From Acidobacteriota bacterium (GTDB lineage: Bacteria; Acidobacteriota; Vicinamibacteria; Marinacidobacterales; SMYC01), in NCBI GenBank assembly GCA_004356105.1, contig SMYC01000091.1, positions 1-54,194 of the forward strand: DNA of 54,194 nucleotides, in the 5' to 3' direction. Under the pieces are notes generated by a model that searched no databases, was not told the DNA's origin, and saw only the letters and a program-made list of their open reading frames with translations. The number at the start of each line of letters is the position of its first letter. Within the stretch, counting starts at the first letter, position 1. A program made the translations under genes and the position numbers. Below are positions 42,850 to 52,068 of this stretch, in pieces.

Positions 42850-42914
42850 TGGCATCCAGGCTTCATCATCGGGATTCCGTCCGGAATGGTGAATGCCGAA
42901 TGCTGAATGCGCGA

Positions 42915-43754
42915 TCACAATACATAACGCCGGATCGCCAGAGCTACTCCCGCTTCGTCGTTGGTTCCCGTTTCTTCGAAGCCTCGTGCGCGGAGCTCTT
43001 CGGCGGCGTTTTGCATCACCACCCCCATCCCTGCGTGCTCCAGCATATCTAGATCGTTCCAGTTGTCTCCGATGGCGAGGGTCTCAGACATCTTGATCCC
43101 CAAACGTTCGCTCAGGAACCAAAGTGCCGAGGACTTCGTCGCTTCGGTGGGCAAGACAGCGAGAAGAGCGAGGTCGTCAACGGGATATTCTGTGCGTGCC
43201 AGACTGACTTCGTCCCGTCGCGCGCCGAGCTCCGTGGTCAACACAGTTACGAAGCTACGGATGGCCGAGACGCTGTTTGCGAAGCCGATCTGGACCGGGT
43301 CGCGCTCGAGTCGTAGGACGTCGGTCCACGCAGGCGGTGGCGTCGCTCGGCTCAAATAGCGCGCGAGATGCGGGAGCTTGCGCGCGCTTTCCCTCAAAAT
43401 GAGATGGCCCTCTGCGCTCGGGCCATCATGCAGGACGGCTTCCATCGCGCTCTGGTCCGCTATGTCGAGCACGCGCTCGGCGACGCTCTGCGGGAGTAGA
43501 CGCCGCCTCAGAATGGGGCCGTCAATCCCGGCCTTGATGATGGCGCCGCTATTTGCGACGACGAACGCGTCGAAGTCGAGCGCGCGCAAATATGGAAGGA
43601 CCCCCGGAAAGCGGCGGCCCGTGACGATGACGACGGCGACGCCTGCCGCGGCGCAGTCTGCGAGGGCACGGTGATTCTCAGCGGGAATCTCGTGAGATGA
43701 GTTCAGCAGGGTGCCGTCGAGGTCGACGGCGACGAGACGATATTTACGGCTCAC
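42915..43754 (-). CDS. HAD-family Cof-type phosphatase
   Basis: A 279-residue haloacid-dehalogenase-like hydrolase, C2 cap (Cof) type. Motif I is DLDGTLLNS (DxD near 10-12), motif II the VTGRR threonine (about 47), motif III a Lys, motif IV IGDNWNDLDML (about 226). The substrate is probably a sugar or nucleotide phosphate. GTG 43754 gives the best start; it overlaps the upstream gene by 11 bases. The frame opens further upstream but that part is not homologous. It lacks a clear Shine-Dalgarno, so coupling is likely. Confidence 0.85.
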   Translation of the reverse strand: MSRKYRLVAVDLDGTLLNSSHEIPAENHRALADCAAAGVAVVIVTGRRFPGVLPYLRALDFDAFVVANSGAIIKAGIDGPILRRRLLPQSVAERVLDIADQSAMEAVLHDGPSAEGHLILRESARKLPHLARYLSRATPPPAWTDVLRLERDPVQIGFANSVSAIRSFVTVLTTELGARRDEVSLARTEYPVDDLALLAVLPTEATKSSALWFLSERLGIKMSETLAIGDNWNDLDMLEHAGMGVVMQNAAEELRARGFEETGTNDEAGVALAIRRYVL

Positions 43755-45792
43755 GATAAGGAGAGTTGAAACCGTCCCAGATCGTGACCTGCTCAATGGT
43801 GTCGGAAGGCTCGATGAGGTCCACGACCTCCATCCCTTTCGTGACTTGCCCGAATACCGTGTGCAGGCCGTCGAGGTCCGGCCTCGGCACATGTGTAATG
43901 AAGAATTGGCTGCCGGCGGTGTCCTTGCCGTGATCTGCCATCACCAGCGTACCGCGCACGATGGGCCGCCCGTTGATCTCCGAGCGGATGGCATAGCCCG
44001 GGCCGCCGTTGCCGTCGCCGCGTGGATCGCCGCTCTGGACGAAGCCATTGGGCACGACTCGATGGAAAGATAGGCCATCGAAAAAGCCCTGCCGCGCGAG
44101 ACGGACAAAATTCCGAACCGTGAGCGGCGCATCCAGGACGAACAGCTCGAGCTCGATCGTGCCTCGGCTCGTGCGCATGAAGGCTTGAGGCGAATAGGCT
44201 GGGCTCACATAGGGCTCGTAGGTCGCGAGTCCCTGCTGGCTCGGCCTTGCTAGCACCTGCACGTTTGTCGAGCCGCCGCGTCTCAAGATCGACGCGGCTC
44301 GGATGCGGACGAGATAGTTCGTGTCGTCGAGTGCTTCGCGCGCGATCGATTCCGCTTCGGCCGCATCCAGCTGGGCGAGCGCCGCGAGCAGCTCCGCTTT
44401 GACGCGAGGCTCCTCGGAGCTCTCGACAAGGAAGGCCTGTTTGACGGGTTCCAGGGCGTCGCGTGCAGAAAGCGCGGCGAGGCCACGCGCGGCGGCCAGC
44501 CGCTCGAACGCGTCTTCCGCGGTCAAATGCTGAATGAGGATCGTGACCGCGCCATCCGGATCGCGCGTCGTGAGCGCTGTCAACGCGCGCGCTCGAACCC
44601 GAGGATCCATCTCGTCCACCATCGTTCGCAAGAGCGCTACGCTGCGGTCTCCCGCCAGCCGTCCCAACAAATCGGCGAGGGCGGCTCGAACCTGCCAATG
44701 CTCGTCTTGGCCGAGGCCTGCCAAGAGGAGCCAAAACCCGTTGGTGTCTTGGCGCGCGAGTGCTCCGAGCGTTAGCGCACGTATCCATGGGCTCGTGCTC
44801 CCGAGCCCATCGATGAGAGGCTCGATGGCCGCCTCCGCGTGCAGCTCCGCTAGTGCTTTCAACACTTCGGTCTGAACATAGCGAGTATCCCTGTCCAAGA
44901 GGGGCACGAGATCGTCGGCACGTGCGTGCAGCCGATGGGCTGTCGCGGCGCGAATGGCCTCGATGCGGACGCTCTCGTTCGGGTCCGCAATGAGGAGCCG
45001 TATGTAATCCTGCGCTTGTTCCGAGCTGATGGATCGCAGTCCTTTTGCACCCCAATAGCGAAATTCGGGGTTTCTGGAGCCGGCGTAAAAACGCAGGATG
45101 GGGGCAAGCTCGTCGCCCGTGAGCGCCGTGGCCGTCCAGGCCGCAGGCCACCATGCGAAACGCGGCGTGCTCCCTTGGGTCGCAAGTATTCCCCAGCCGT
45201 AGCGAAGGCTATCGAGCCGCGCTAGCGCAAACAGACCGAGGCGCAAATCGAAATGCGGATAGCTCAAAGCCGACGCTTGCACGTCGTCGTTCCACTGATA
45301 AGGCTCTCCGCCTTTCGGCATCCGGGCGAGAAGCGTCGTCGCGATCGCCTCGGCAGAGCTGGGATCACCTTTCTTGCCGAGGGCTTCCATGGCTCGGGCA
45401 CGAACCCGCTCGCTCGCGTCGTCCAAAAGCTCGGTCAAACGGCCGATCGCTTCTCTAGGCAGCTCGACGTCTTCTAGAAGGCCGAGTGCAAACGCGGCGG
45501 TTGCACGCACATAAGGCGATGCATCATCGAGAAGGGGTGCGATCTCGAGCGCGGCACCGGGGCCCCCGATGCGGGCGCGCACGAGCGCAGCCTGGCCTCG
45601 GACTCTGCCCGCGGGGTCGCCTAATCTTGCCTCTACCTCGCCGCCACCGAGAGAGCGCTCGTCTTCGAGCTTCATGAGCCGGGCGAGCTTGCCCTCGAGG
45701 GTCGGCCCGGCCGGTGTCACCGGCGCTGACGCGCACCCCGCTGCAATCCAGATCGAGAAAAAAGCGCCTAGTGCGCGCAGCCGCCGTGTCAT
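43744..45792 (-). CDS. lipoprotein with HEAT-like repeats and a C-terminal cyclophilin domain
   Basis: A 682-residue envelope protein. A lipobox IAAGC (Cys near residue 20) follows the signal peptide. Residues about 50-510 consist of many HEAT/PBS-lyase-type helical repeats (for example SPYVRATAAFALGLLEDVEL; DPRVRARALTALTTRDPDG). From about 535 a cyclophilin-type peptidyl-prolyl isomerase domain has GFFDGLSFHRVVPNGFVQSG, AGSQFFITHVPRPDLDGLHT and VFGQVTKGMEVVD; the catalytic Arg (FHR) and the Gln-Phe-Phe segment are intact. It likely binds and isomerises exported proteins. Such a scaffold/isomerase fusion is uncommon. Confidence 0.88.
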   Translation of the reverse strand: MTRRLRALGAFFSIWIAAGCASAPVTPAGPTLEGKLARLMKLEDERSLGGGEVEARLGDPAGRVRGQAALVRARIGGPGAALEIAPLLDDASPYVRATAAFALGLLEDVELPREAIGRLTELLDDASERVRARAMEALGKKGDPSSAEAIATTLLARMPKGGEPYQWNDDVQASALSYPHFDLRLGLFALARLDSLRYGWGILATQGSTPRFAWWPAAWTATALTGDELAPILRFYAGSRNPEFRYWGAKGLRSISSEQAQDYIRLLIADPNESVRIEAIRAATAHRLHARADDLVPLLDRDTRYVQTEVLKALAELHAEAAIEPLIDGLGSTSPWIRALTLGALARQDTNGFWLLLAGLGQDEHWQVRAALADLLGRLAGDRSVALLRTMVDEMDPRVRARALTALTTRDPDGAVTILIQHLTAEDAFERLAAARGLAALSARDALEPVKQAFLVESSEEPRVKAELLAALAQLDAAEAESIAREALDDTNYLVRIRAASILRRGGSTNVQVLARPSQQGLATYEPYVSPAYSPQAFMRTSRGTIELELFVLDAPLTVRNFVRLARQGFFDGLSFHRVVPNGFVQSGDPRGDGNGGPGYAIRSEINGRPIVRGTLVMADHGKDTAGSQFFITHVPRPDLDGLHTVFGQVTKGMEVVDLIEPSDTIEQVTIWDGFNSPYREP

Positions 45793-45849
45793 CGGGCGGC
45801 ATTATATCTCGCCCGACTTCGCCAAGGTTTCGTCGGGGCAATCCGCGGA

Positions 45850-46962
45850 CTACGACGGCGTGAGCACGCGATGGGAGATGCGGTGTTTCGCGATCCGATC
45901 CTCGAGCACCGTGTAGCCGATCCCAGGGCCGTCGGGCACTTGAATCGTGCCGTCGCTCCGGACTTGAACCGTGGGCTCGATGAGCTCTTCGACGAAATAG
46001 CGTTTGGAGTCCGCGACGTCTCCCGGCAGCGTGAAATTCGGGAGCGTGGAAAGGTGGACGTTATGCGCGCGTCCAATCCCGCTCTCGAGCATACCGCCAC
46101 ACCAGACCGGGATGTCGTGCTCGGCGGCGAGCTTCTGAATATCCCGCGCACTCGAGAGTCCGCCCACGCGGCCGGCTTTGACGTTGATGATGCGGGTCGC
46201 GGACATCTCGATCGCCCGTCTCGCGTCGTCGAGCGAGTGGACGGATTCATCGAGACATATCGGAGTCTTGATTTGCTTTTGGAGCGCCGCGTGGTCCCAC
46301 ATGTCGTGGTAGTCCAGAGGCTGCTCGATCATCATCAGATCGTAAGCGTCCATTTCTTGAAAGAGCTTCACGTCGTCCAAGCTATAGGCACTATTGGCGT
46401 CGACCATCAGAAGGATATCGGGGAAGCGCTCGCGCACTTGCCGCACGACGTCGAGGTCCCAGCCCGGCTTGATTTTGATCTTGATCCGCCGATAGCCGTC
46501 CGCGAGCTCGCCTTCGATTTTCGAAAGCAACTGGTCGACGCTGTCTTGGATGCCAATCGACACTCCCGAAGCGATCTTCGTGCGCGTTCCTCCGAGCGCC
46601 TTCGAGAGGGACTCGCCTCGCGTCCGCGCATAGGCTTCCCAAAAACCCATCTCGACCGCTGCTTTCGCCATGTTGTGACCGCGGATAACGTGGAGCGATG
46701 GAAGCACTTCGTCTGGATGGGCGTAGTCGCGTCCGAACACGATAGGCGCGATGAAATCTTCGAGCACATGGAGCGCGGTCTGGACCGTCTCCGACGAGTA
46801 AGACGGTGACTCGCTAGCGACGCATTCGCTCCAGCCGGTCACCCCATCGACCGTAACCTGAAGCAGCAAGAAATGCTCGTAAGTGACGCGCGCAAAGCTC
46901 GTCTCGAAGAAGTTTTTGAGGTCCAGCTTGACCTCGTGAATGGTAATAGACTCGATTTTCAT
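45850..46962 (-). CDS. enolase-superfamily enzyme (o-succinylbenzoate synthase / N-acylamino-acid racemase type)
   Basis: A 370-residue muconate-lactonizing-type barrel. It has KIKIKPGWD with the KxK pair near 162-164, metal ligands in VDANSA, MIEQPL and LDESV, and NVKAGRVGG with the opposite lysine near 269. The pattern matches the OSBS/NSAR family, whose members make o-succinylbenzoate for menaquinone and/or racemise N-acylamino acids. No other men gene is near, so the physiological reaction is uncertain. Start ATG 46962. Confidence 0.88.
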   Translation of the reverse strand: MKIESITIHEVKLDLKNFFETSFARVTYEHFLLLQVTVDGVTGWSECVASESPSYSSETVQTALHVLEDFIAPIVFGRDYAHPDEVLPSLHVIRGHNMAKAAVEMGFWEAYARTRGESLSKALGGTRTKIASGVSIGIQDSVDQLLSKIEGELADGYRRIKIKIKPGWDLDVVRQVRERFPDILLMVDANSAYSLDDVKLFQEMDAYDLMMIEQPLDYHDMWDHAALQKQIKTPICLDESVHSLDDARRAIEMSATRIINVKAGRVGGLSSARDIQKLAAEHDIPVWCGGMLESGIGRAHNVHLSTLPNFTLPGDVADSKRYFVEELIEPTVQVRSDGTIQVPDGPGIGYTVLEDRIAKHRISHRVLTPS

Positions 46963-47266
46963 CGTGGGATCGTATCACGCTGATGCTGCCAACTACTGGC
47001 TACCCGCTGACCACTGACGTCCTGTGGGCGAGGCCTGTGCCCGCGGCGCGACGGGTCGGTCGGACTGAACGGTCTATTGGGTAGCTGGCTTCGCGGCCTC
47101 CGCTTCCTCCTGGAACGTTAGGGTTCGCCACCGTTGACCTGGGAACCTGCAATGCGGCGTTGGCGAGCTTTGCACTCACGGACTGGCATCAGCGAACGGA
47201 AACGGCACGCCACTCGTATTGTGTGGTTTCGTAACGTCGCCGCGCGAATATCGCACCGGGTGTGAA
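46963..47266. other. noncoding stretch with no clear feature
   Basis: I see no supported ORF. It starts the gene graveyard that continues to 47878. Confidence 0.5.
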
Positions 47267-47545
47267 TTACTTTGAGAGTAGCGCCGTTTTGAGTCCAGGC
47301 CCGAATCTGGGACGCGCGGCGACGTAGAACCAGACCGCCACAAATCCCCAGGCGAAGCGCATGAGTAAATAGACAGGAAACGCGCCCTCAGGCGGCTCGA
47401 TACCGCGCGAATAAAGCAAGCTGAACATTTCGGAGACGTAGAGGCCAACCGAGAGTAGCGATACGACGTTCATGACGACGCCTGCCCCTAACATTAGCGA
47501 GGTGACCTCGTAGGGGCCGAGGCGCGTTCCGGGTGCGAGTGGCAA
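47267..47545 (-). CDS. chimeric ORF: kinase-type opening joined to a small membrane protein
   Basis: The ORF opens (TTG 47545) with PLAPGTRLGPYEVTSL, the signature of the Ser/Thr kinases at 19-27 kb, then breaks after LGAG and continues as a three-helix membrane protein (VVSLLSVGLYVSEMFSLLYS, LLMRFAWGFVAVWFYVAA). Only about 20 codons derive from a kinase gene. It looks like a deletion or recombination scar that fused an upstream start to a truncated membrane-protein gene. Whether it is expressed is unknown; no good Shine-Dalgarno is seen. Confidence 0.5.
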   Translation of the reverse strand: MPLAPGTRLGPYEVTSLMLGAGVVMNVVSLLSVGLYVSEMFSLLYSRGIEPPEGAFPVYLLMRFAWGFVAVWFYVAARPRFGPGLKTALLSK

Positions 47546-47611
47546 CGAGAGAATGTAGCGATTCGACCGAGAAGTTACAACTCGCCTTCGGTCGCAAGGT
47601 CGCGCGTTCCC

Positions 47612-47794
47612 GCCCTCCCAAGTGAAGATGACGTTCCATTGCCGTCGGCTACAGTCGGAAAAACGTGTTCTGGTCGCTTCAATATCCGAGTGGGCGAGGT
47701 GCTACATGAGCGTCTAGTTGTCGAGTCCATGAAGGCAAATGAAAGTCTCAACGCATATTGCGTGAAAGTACTGAAGGATGAAGTCGGCTTGTAA
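47612..47794 (+). pseudogene. C-terminal remnant of a HicB-like antitoxin
   Basis: The open stretch ends with SGRFNIRVGEVLHERLVVES and ESLNAYCVKVLKDEVGL then TAA. That matches the ribbon-helix-helix tail of HicB antitoxins (SGRFNVR-type strand, then SLNxY-V). The N-terminal part and the HicA toxin are missing. It converges on rseP. Confidence 0.5.
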
Positions 47795-47878
47795 GCTAGG
47801 CCGCGTAGCTCCAGAATCGTTCTACGAGCGCTCGGTCCAGCATGAGCCATCTCCGAGTCGATACGCATGCTGGTTAAC

Positions 47879-49195
47879 TCACCAAGGCAGATATTTGCCG
47901 ATCGCGTCGATTTTGGACAAATCGACAGCGAGTACGGTCACCATCAGAACCAGCAGCATCACGAAGCCGACCTGCAGGATGCGCTCTTTGACTTGCAGGC
48001 TGAAGTCGCGGCCGGCGAGGCCCTCGAGCGCTATGACCGTCATGTGGCCGCCATCGAGAAGCGGTATCGGAAGCAGATTCAAGATGCCGAGGTTCAAGCT
48101 TAGAAATGCCATGAACATGAAGAGCTGCCGCGCGCCGCGTCGCGCTGTCTCGCCCGCGGCGACGCCGATCCCTACGGGCCCTGAGAGCGTGTTCAGCGAA
48201 GCGCGTCCGGTAACGAGCCGCCCGAGCACGATGAAAGTCAGGCGAGTGAAACGCGACGTTTCCCCGAGCGCTTCACGAAGAGCGAGCACTGGATTCGTGA
48301 CGCGGAAGAGGACCGTCGGTGTGACGTTGAAGTTGATGCCGATGAGCCAGCGGCCGTCCTCTCGTTGAGGTGTGAGGGTGAACTCCATGCTCTCCTGGTC
48401 GCGAAGGACCCCGAGCGTGACCGGCTCTCCCCCGCGAGCCTCGATCCCCTCGATGAGCTCGGTGAAATGGAAGATGGCTTTGCCGCCCACTTTCGTGATG
48501 ATGTCGCCTTCTTGCATCCCCGCGCGCTCGGCAGGGAAATCCTCGAACAGCGCCGCGACTTGAGGCTGAATGGAGGGGAACAATCCGGCATAGCCGATTT
48601 CTTCGTCGCCGCGCGCCTCGATCTCGATGGGAAACTCGATGGTTTGGGCGTCCCGCTCGATCGTCAGGATGAGGGTATCGTTCGCGCTCACGATGAACTT
48701 GTCGAGCGCCGCCTTCCAGCTTGGGACGGGATCCCCGTCGACTCTGGTGATGCGGTCACCGGGCTGCACGCCGCTTCGGCTGGCGGGCGAGTCCTCGGCG
48801 ACGAAACGGACATCGACCGGATCGTCGAGACCCGCGGGCCGCTCGACGCCGACCATAAATAAAGTAGTCAGGATGAGGATCGACAGCACGATGTTCATGG
48901 CTGGGCCCGCGAGCAGAATGGCGAGCCGCTCCCACTTGGAGTGGCTCATGAACTCTTCGGGGTCGCCCGTGGCTTCCATCGGGTTGTCCCCGGCCATCTT
49001 CACGTAGCCGCCGAGAGGCAGCGCGCCAATTCGGTACTCCGTACCCCCCCAGGTGCGGCCGATGATTTTAGGTGGAAAGCCTAGCGAGAAGACTTTGACT
49101 TTGACACCTACCCATTTCGCGACGAGGAAATGACCTGACTCGTGTACGAAGACGAGAACGCCCAGGACGAAAACAAAGGCCAGTATGTAGGTCAT
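47879..49195 (-). CDS. rseP: site-2 intramembrane metalloprotease RseP
   Basis: A 438-residue zinc protease that cleaves membrane proteins such as anti-sigma factors. The first helix carries HESGH (residues about 18-22), the zinc-binding HExxH. Two PDZ-type domains follow (EDSPASRSGVQPGDRITRVD; FPAERAGMQEGDIITKVGGK), and the C-terminal NLLPIPLLDGGHM holds the second zinc ligand, LDG. Start ATG 49195 follows GAGGAG at a longish spacing. It is last in the uppS-cdsA-dxr-rseP set. Confidence 0.95.
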   Translation of the reverse strand: MTYILAFVFVLGVLVFVHESGHFLVAKWVGVKVKVFSLGFPPKIIGRTWGGTEYRIGALPLGGYVKMAGDNPMEATGDPEEFMSHSKWERLAILLAGPAMNIVLSILILTTLFMVGVERPAGLDDPVDVRFVAEDSPASRSGVQPGDRITRVDGDPVPSWKAALDKFIVSANDTLILTIERDAQTIEFPIEIEARGDEEIGYAGLFPSIQPQVAALFEDFPAERAGMQEGDIITKVGGKAIFHFTELIEGIEARGGEPVTLGVLRDQESMEFTLTPQREDGRWLIGINFNVTPTVLFRVTNPVLALREALGETSRFTRLTFIVLGRLVTGRASLNTLSGPVGIGVAAGETARRGARQLFMFMAFLSLNLGILNLLPIPLLDGGHMTVIALEGLAGRDFSLQVKERILQVGFVMLLVLMVTVLAVDLSKIDAIGKYLPW

Positions 49196-49220
49196 GAAAT
49201 CGACATCTCCTCGCTACCCA

Positions 49221-50378
49221 CTACACTACCCCGGCCGGCGCTCGGATGAGACCCTCGGCGCATTCTCGCGCCCAGCGATCGGCCTCGAGCACGGCCTCGA
49301 GCGTCCGCGCGGGCTTCGGATCGTGCCGGGCGAGCGTGGTCTGGAGCGTTTCTCCGATCGTCAAAAATCCGATGCGCTCGTCCAGAAAGGCTGCCACGGC
49401 GACCTCGTTGGCCGCGTTCAGAACGGCGGGCGCGGTGCCGCCCTGTGACAGCGCTTCATAAGCGAGGCGGAGGCAGGGGAATCTTTCGAAATCCGGGGGG
49501 CCTAGGTCGAGCTGCAAAGGCGTTTCGAGGTCGAGAGGCGGCAATCCGGTATCGAGCCGCTCCGGATAGGTCAACGCATATTGGATCGGCAGGCGCATGT
49601 CAGTGACACCGAGTTGGGCGATGAGCGACCCGTCTTCGAGCTCGACCATCGAGTGGATGACGGATTGTGGGTGGATAACGACGCGCACCTGCTCGGCGCT
49701 CACGTCGAAAAGCCAATAGGCTTCGATGACCTCGAGCCCTTTGTTCATCATCGTCGCGGAGTCGATGGTGATTTTCGGCCCCATCTTCCACGTTGGGTGC
49801 TTTAGTGCCTGTTCGAGAGTCGCCTCCCGCATCTCGGAAAGTGTCGCGGTACGAAACGGGCCGCCCGAGGCCGTCAACCAAATGTGTTTCACGGGCTGGT
49901 CGCGGCCGTCGAGGCATTGATGGATGGCGTTGTGCTCGCTATCCACCGGGAGCAGCGTAGCTCCCGCCTCGGTGACGGCTTTTGTCATGAGCTCTCCCGC
50001 CATGACGAGCGTTTCTTTGTTCGCGAGCCCAACGCTCTTCCCGGCTTCGATCGCGCGCAGCGTCGGCACGAGGCCGACCGCTCCGACCGTGGCGGAGACG
50101 ATGAAATCAGCTTCTGGATGCGTGGCGACGTCGACGAGCCCGTCGACGCCGCTCCGGACGTCGAGCTCGGGAAAATCGCGACGGAGCGTGTCGGCGTGAT
50201 GCGAGCTCGAAACACTCACGATCAGGGGCCGGTACTTCCGAATCTGTGCGCTGAGCGCATCCACGCTTCCGCCCGCGCCGAGCCCGATGACACGGAAACG
50301 CTCGGGGAAGCGATCCATGACCCGTAGCGTATTGGTGCCGACCGAACCCGTGGATCCGAGGATCGAGACGCCCTTCAT
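49221..50378 (-). CDS. dxr: 1-deoxy-D-xylulose-5-phosphate reductoisomerase
   Basis: A 385-residue enzyme of the MEP isoprenoid pathway. N-terminal GSTGSVGTNTL binds NADPH. Catalytic parts: VDSEHNAIHQCL, TASGGPFR and KMGPKITIDSATMMNKGLEV, all intact. Its isoprenoid products feed uppS, two genes upstream. It starts 20 bases after the cdsA stop. No Shine-Dalgarno is obvious. Confidence 0.96.
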   Translation of the reverse strand: MKGVSILGSTGSVGTNTLRVMDRFPERFRVIGLGAGGSVDALSAQIRKYRPLIVSVSSSHHADTLRRDFPELDVRSGVDGLVDVATHPEADFIVSATVGAVGLVPTLRAIEAGKSVGLANKETLVMAGELMTKAVTEAGATLLPVDSEHNAIHQCLDGRDQPVKHIWLTASGGPFRTATLSEMREATLEQALKHPTWKMGPKITIDSATMMNKGLEVIEAYWLFDVSAEQVRVVIHPQSVIHSMVELEDGSLIAQLGVTDMRLPIQYALTYPERLDTGLPPLDLETPLQLDLGPPDFERFPCLRLAYEALSQGGTAPAVLNAANEVAVAAFLDERIGFLTIGETLQTTLARHDPKPARTLEAVLEADRWARECAEGLIRAPAGVV

Positions 50379-50397
50379 ATAACTATTCTAGCGAATT

Positions 50398-51192
50398 TCA
50401 CGCGATCCACAGGAGGTAAAGAAGAAGGGCAGGTCCTGCGAACAAAACGGAGTCGATCCGGTCCAGGATGCCTCCGTGGCCTGGAATGAGCGCCGAGGTG
50501 TCCTTCACGCCGGCGGAGCGTTTGAGGAACGATTCGAAGAGATCGCCGATGACGCCCAGGAGGCCGAGCATCAAGCCGAGTCCGATCGCGGTAGAAGTTT
50601 CGAGCTCCGGAAACCAAAACTCGACGAGCGCGACCGAAGTGGCGATCGAAGCGACGATACCGCCGACGAGACCCTCCACGGTTTTCTTGGGGCTCAGCCG
50701 TGGCGCGAGAGCGTGACGGCCGAGGGAGCGACCCGAGTAATAAGCGCCCGCGTCGCCAACAAAGACGACCGCGAGCAGAAAGATCACCCAGTGCCGCCCA
50801 GCGGGCTCGGGGCCCAGCGTCCGAAGCGCCACGATGCTGCCCATGAGCGCGCCCACATAAAAGGTCGCGAAAAAAGTGCCCATGGCCCCGGCGAGCCTGT
50901 CCCTGCTAGGGCTCCACTGGAAGACGACAGCTCCACCGATGACAAGAATCGATGCGAGGGTGGCGTGGGTGAGCGTGAGCGGCTCGAAATAGAAGGCGCT
51001 CGTGACCAGTAGCACCGTGAGAAAGCCGGCCCCGAGAAGGTCTTGACCCGAGCTCTTCATCAATGCCCCGAGCTCCCAATAACCGAGAGCCGCCACGATC
51101 AGGGCTAGGGCGAAGAACAGCCAGTCCGGGCCGAGGAGAAGGATCGCAAGAAGAAGAGGAACCGCGACGCCGGCGGTTAGGAGGCGACTCAT
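50398..51192 (-). CDS. cdsA: phosphatidate cytidylyltransferase
   Basis: A 264-residue membrane enzyme with about seven helices that makes CDP-diacylglycerol. The signature near the C-terminus reads SFLKRSAGVKDTSALIPGHG followed by GILDRIDS. It is between uppS (10 bases upstream) and dxr, a common order. Confidence 0.95.
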   Translation of the reverse strand: MSRLLTAGVAVPLLLAILLLGPDWLFFALALIVAALGYWELGALMKSSGQDLLGAGFLTVLLVTSAFYFEPLTLTHATLASILVIGGAVVFQWSPSRDRLAGAMGTFFATFYVGALMGSIVALRTLGPEPAGRHWVIFLLAVVFVGDAGAYYSGRSLGRHALAPRLSPKKTVEGLVGGIVASIATSVALVEFWFPELETSTAIGLGLMLGLLGVIGDLFESFLKRSAGVKDTSALIPGHGGILDRIDSVLFAGPALLLYLLWIA

Positions 51193-51201
51193 AGCCGCGG
51201 G

Positions 51202-51996
51202 CTAGGCTGTGCTGCGCGTCGAAGCGGCGATGCCTCCGTAGCGTCGGTCGCGCTTCTGGAAGTCGATGATCGCCTCGAAGAGCTCACGCTTTCGAAAATC
51301 CGGCCAAAACGTGTCCGTGACCCAAATCTCCGAATAAGCGATTTGCCAGAGAAGGAAGTTGGAGATACGGAGCTCGCCGCTCGTTCGGATCATCAGGTCC
51401 GGGTCGGCGATACCCGCTGTGTACAGACGTTGTGCGAAGAAGGCTTCGTCGATCTTAGGCGCCTCACCGCAGGCAAGCGCCTCGTTCACGATGCGCTGGC
51501 AGGCATCCGTGATCTCGGCACGGCCCCCGTAATTGAGCGCGATGTTGAACAGGAGGCCCCGGTTGTCTCGCGTACGTTCCATCCCGGCCTCGAGCTCACT
51601 GACGACGTCGCCGGGAAGCTCAGACAGCCGGCCGAGCACCTGGAAGCGGATATCGTTCTTCATGAGCGTCGAAAGCTCGAGCCGCAGATATTGTTTGAGC
51701 AGCTTCATCAGAACATCGACTTCGCTTCTCGGACGTTTCCAGTTCTCGACGGAGAACGCGTAGAGCGTCAAAATGGGAACGTCGAGCCGAGCGCAAGTCT
51801 CGACGATCTCTCGAACGGAAGCGATCCCAGACCGGTGTCCTTCGACGCGCGGCAGCCCGCGCCCTTTCGCCCATCGACCATTGCCGTCCATGATGACGGC
51901 GATGTGGGCGGGGAGCCTCGAGATGTCGATTTTTTCGAAGAGCTGTCTTTCGATGGAGCCTTCTTCCGTCGAATCCAAAATATCTTGGCGGCTCAT
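51202..51996 (-). CDS. uppS: undecaprenyl diphosphate synthase (isoprenyl transferase)
   Basis: A 264-residue cis-prenyltransferase that makes the C55 carrier lipid for cell-wall and O-antigen assembly. The motif HIAVIMDGNGRWAKGRGLPR contains the catalytic Asp; RTSGELRISNFLLWQIAYSE is the C-terminal signature. ATG 51996 (MSRQDILDSTE) is preferred; ATG 52026 adds ten unusual residues. First gene of the envelope operon. Confidence 0.95.
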   Translation of the reverse strand: MSRQDILDSTEEGSIERQLFEKIDISRLPAHIAVIMDGNGRWAKGRGLPRVEGHRSGIASVREIVETCARLDVPILTLYAFSVENWKRPRSEVDVLMKLLKQYLRLELSTLMKNDIRFQVLGRLSELPGDVVSELEAGMERTRDNRGLLFNIALNYGGRAEITDACQRIVNEALACGEAPKIDEAFFAQRLYTAGIADPDLMIRTSGELRISNFLLWQIAYSEIWVTDTFWPDFRKRELFEAIIDFQKRDRRYGGIAASTRSTA

Positions 51997-52068
51997 GGCT
52001 AAGAGATTACAACATAAGGACGACATTGGGAGCCCTTTAGGCGTTTGAGCGCGTGCTATCCTCCGGGC

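Noticed and set aside
42880..42915. GAATGCCGAATGCTGAATGC tandem-like repeat as CRISPR or regulatory array
   Set aside because: Only short imperfect units without spacers; seen also in fragments near 16105 and 35270, so it is simple low-complexity repeat.
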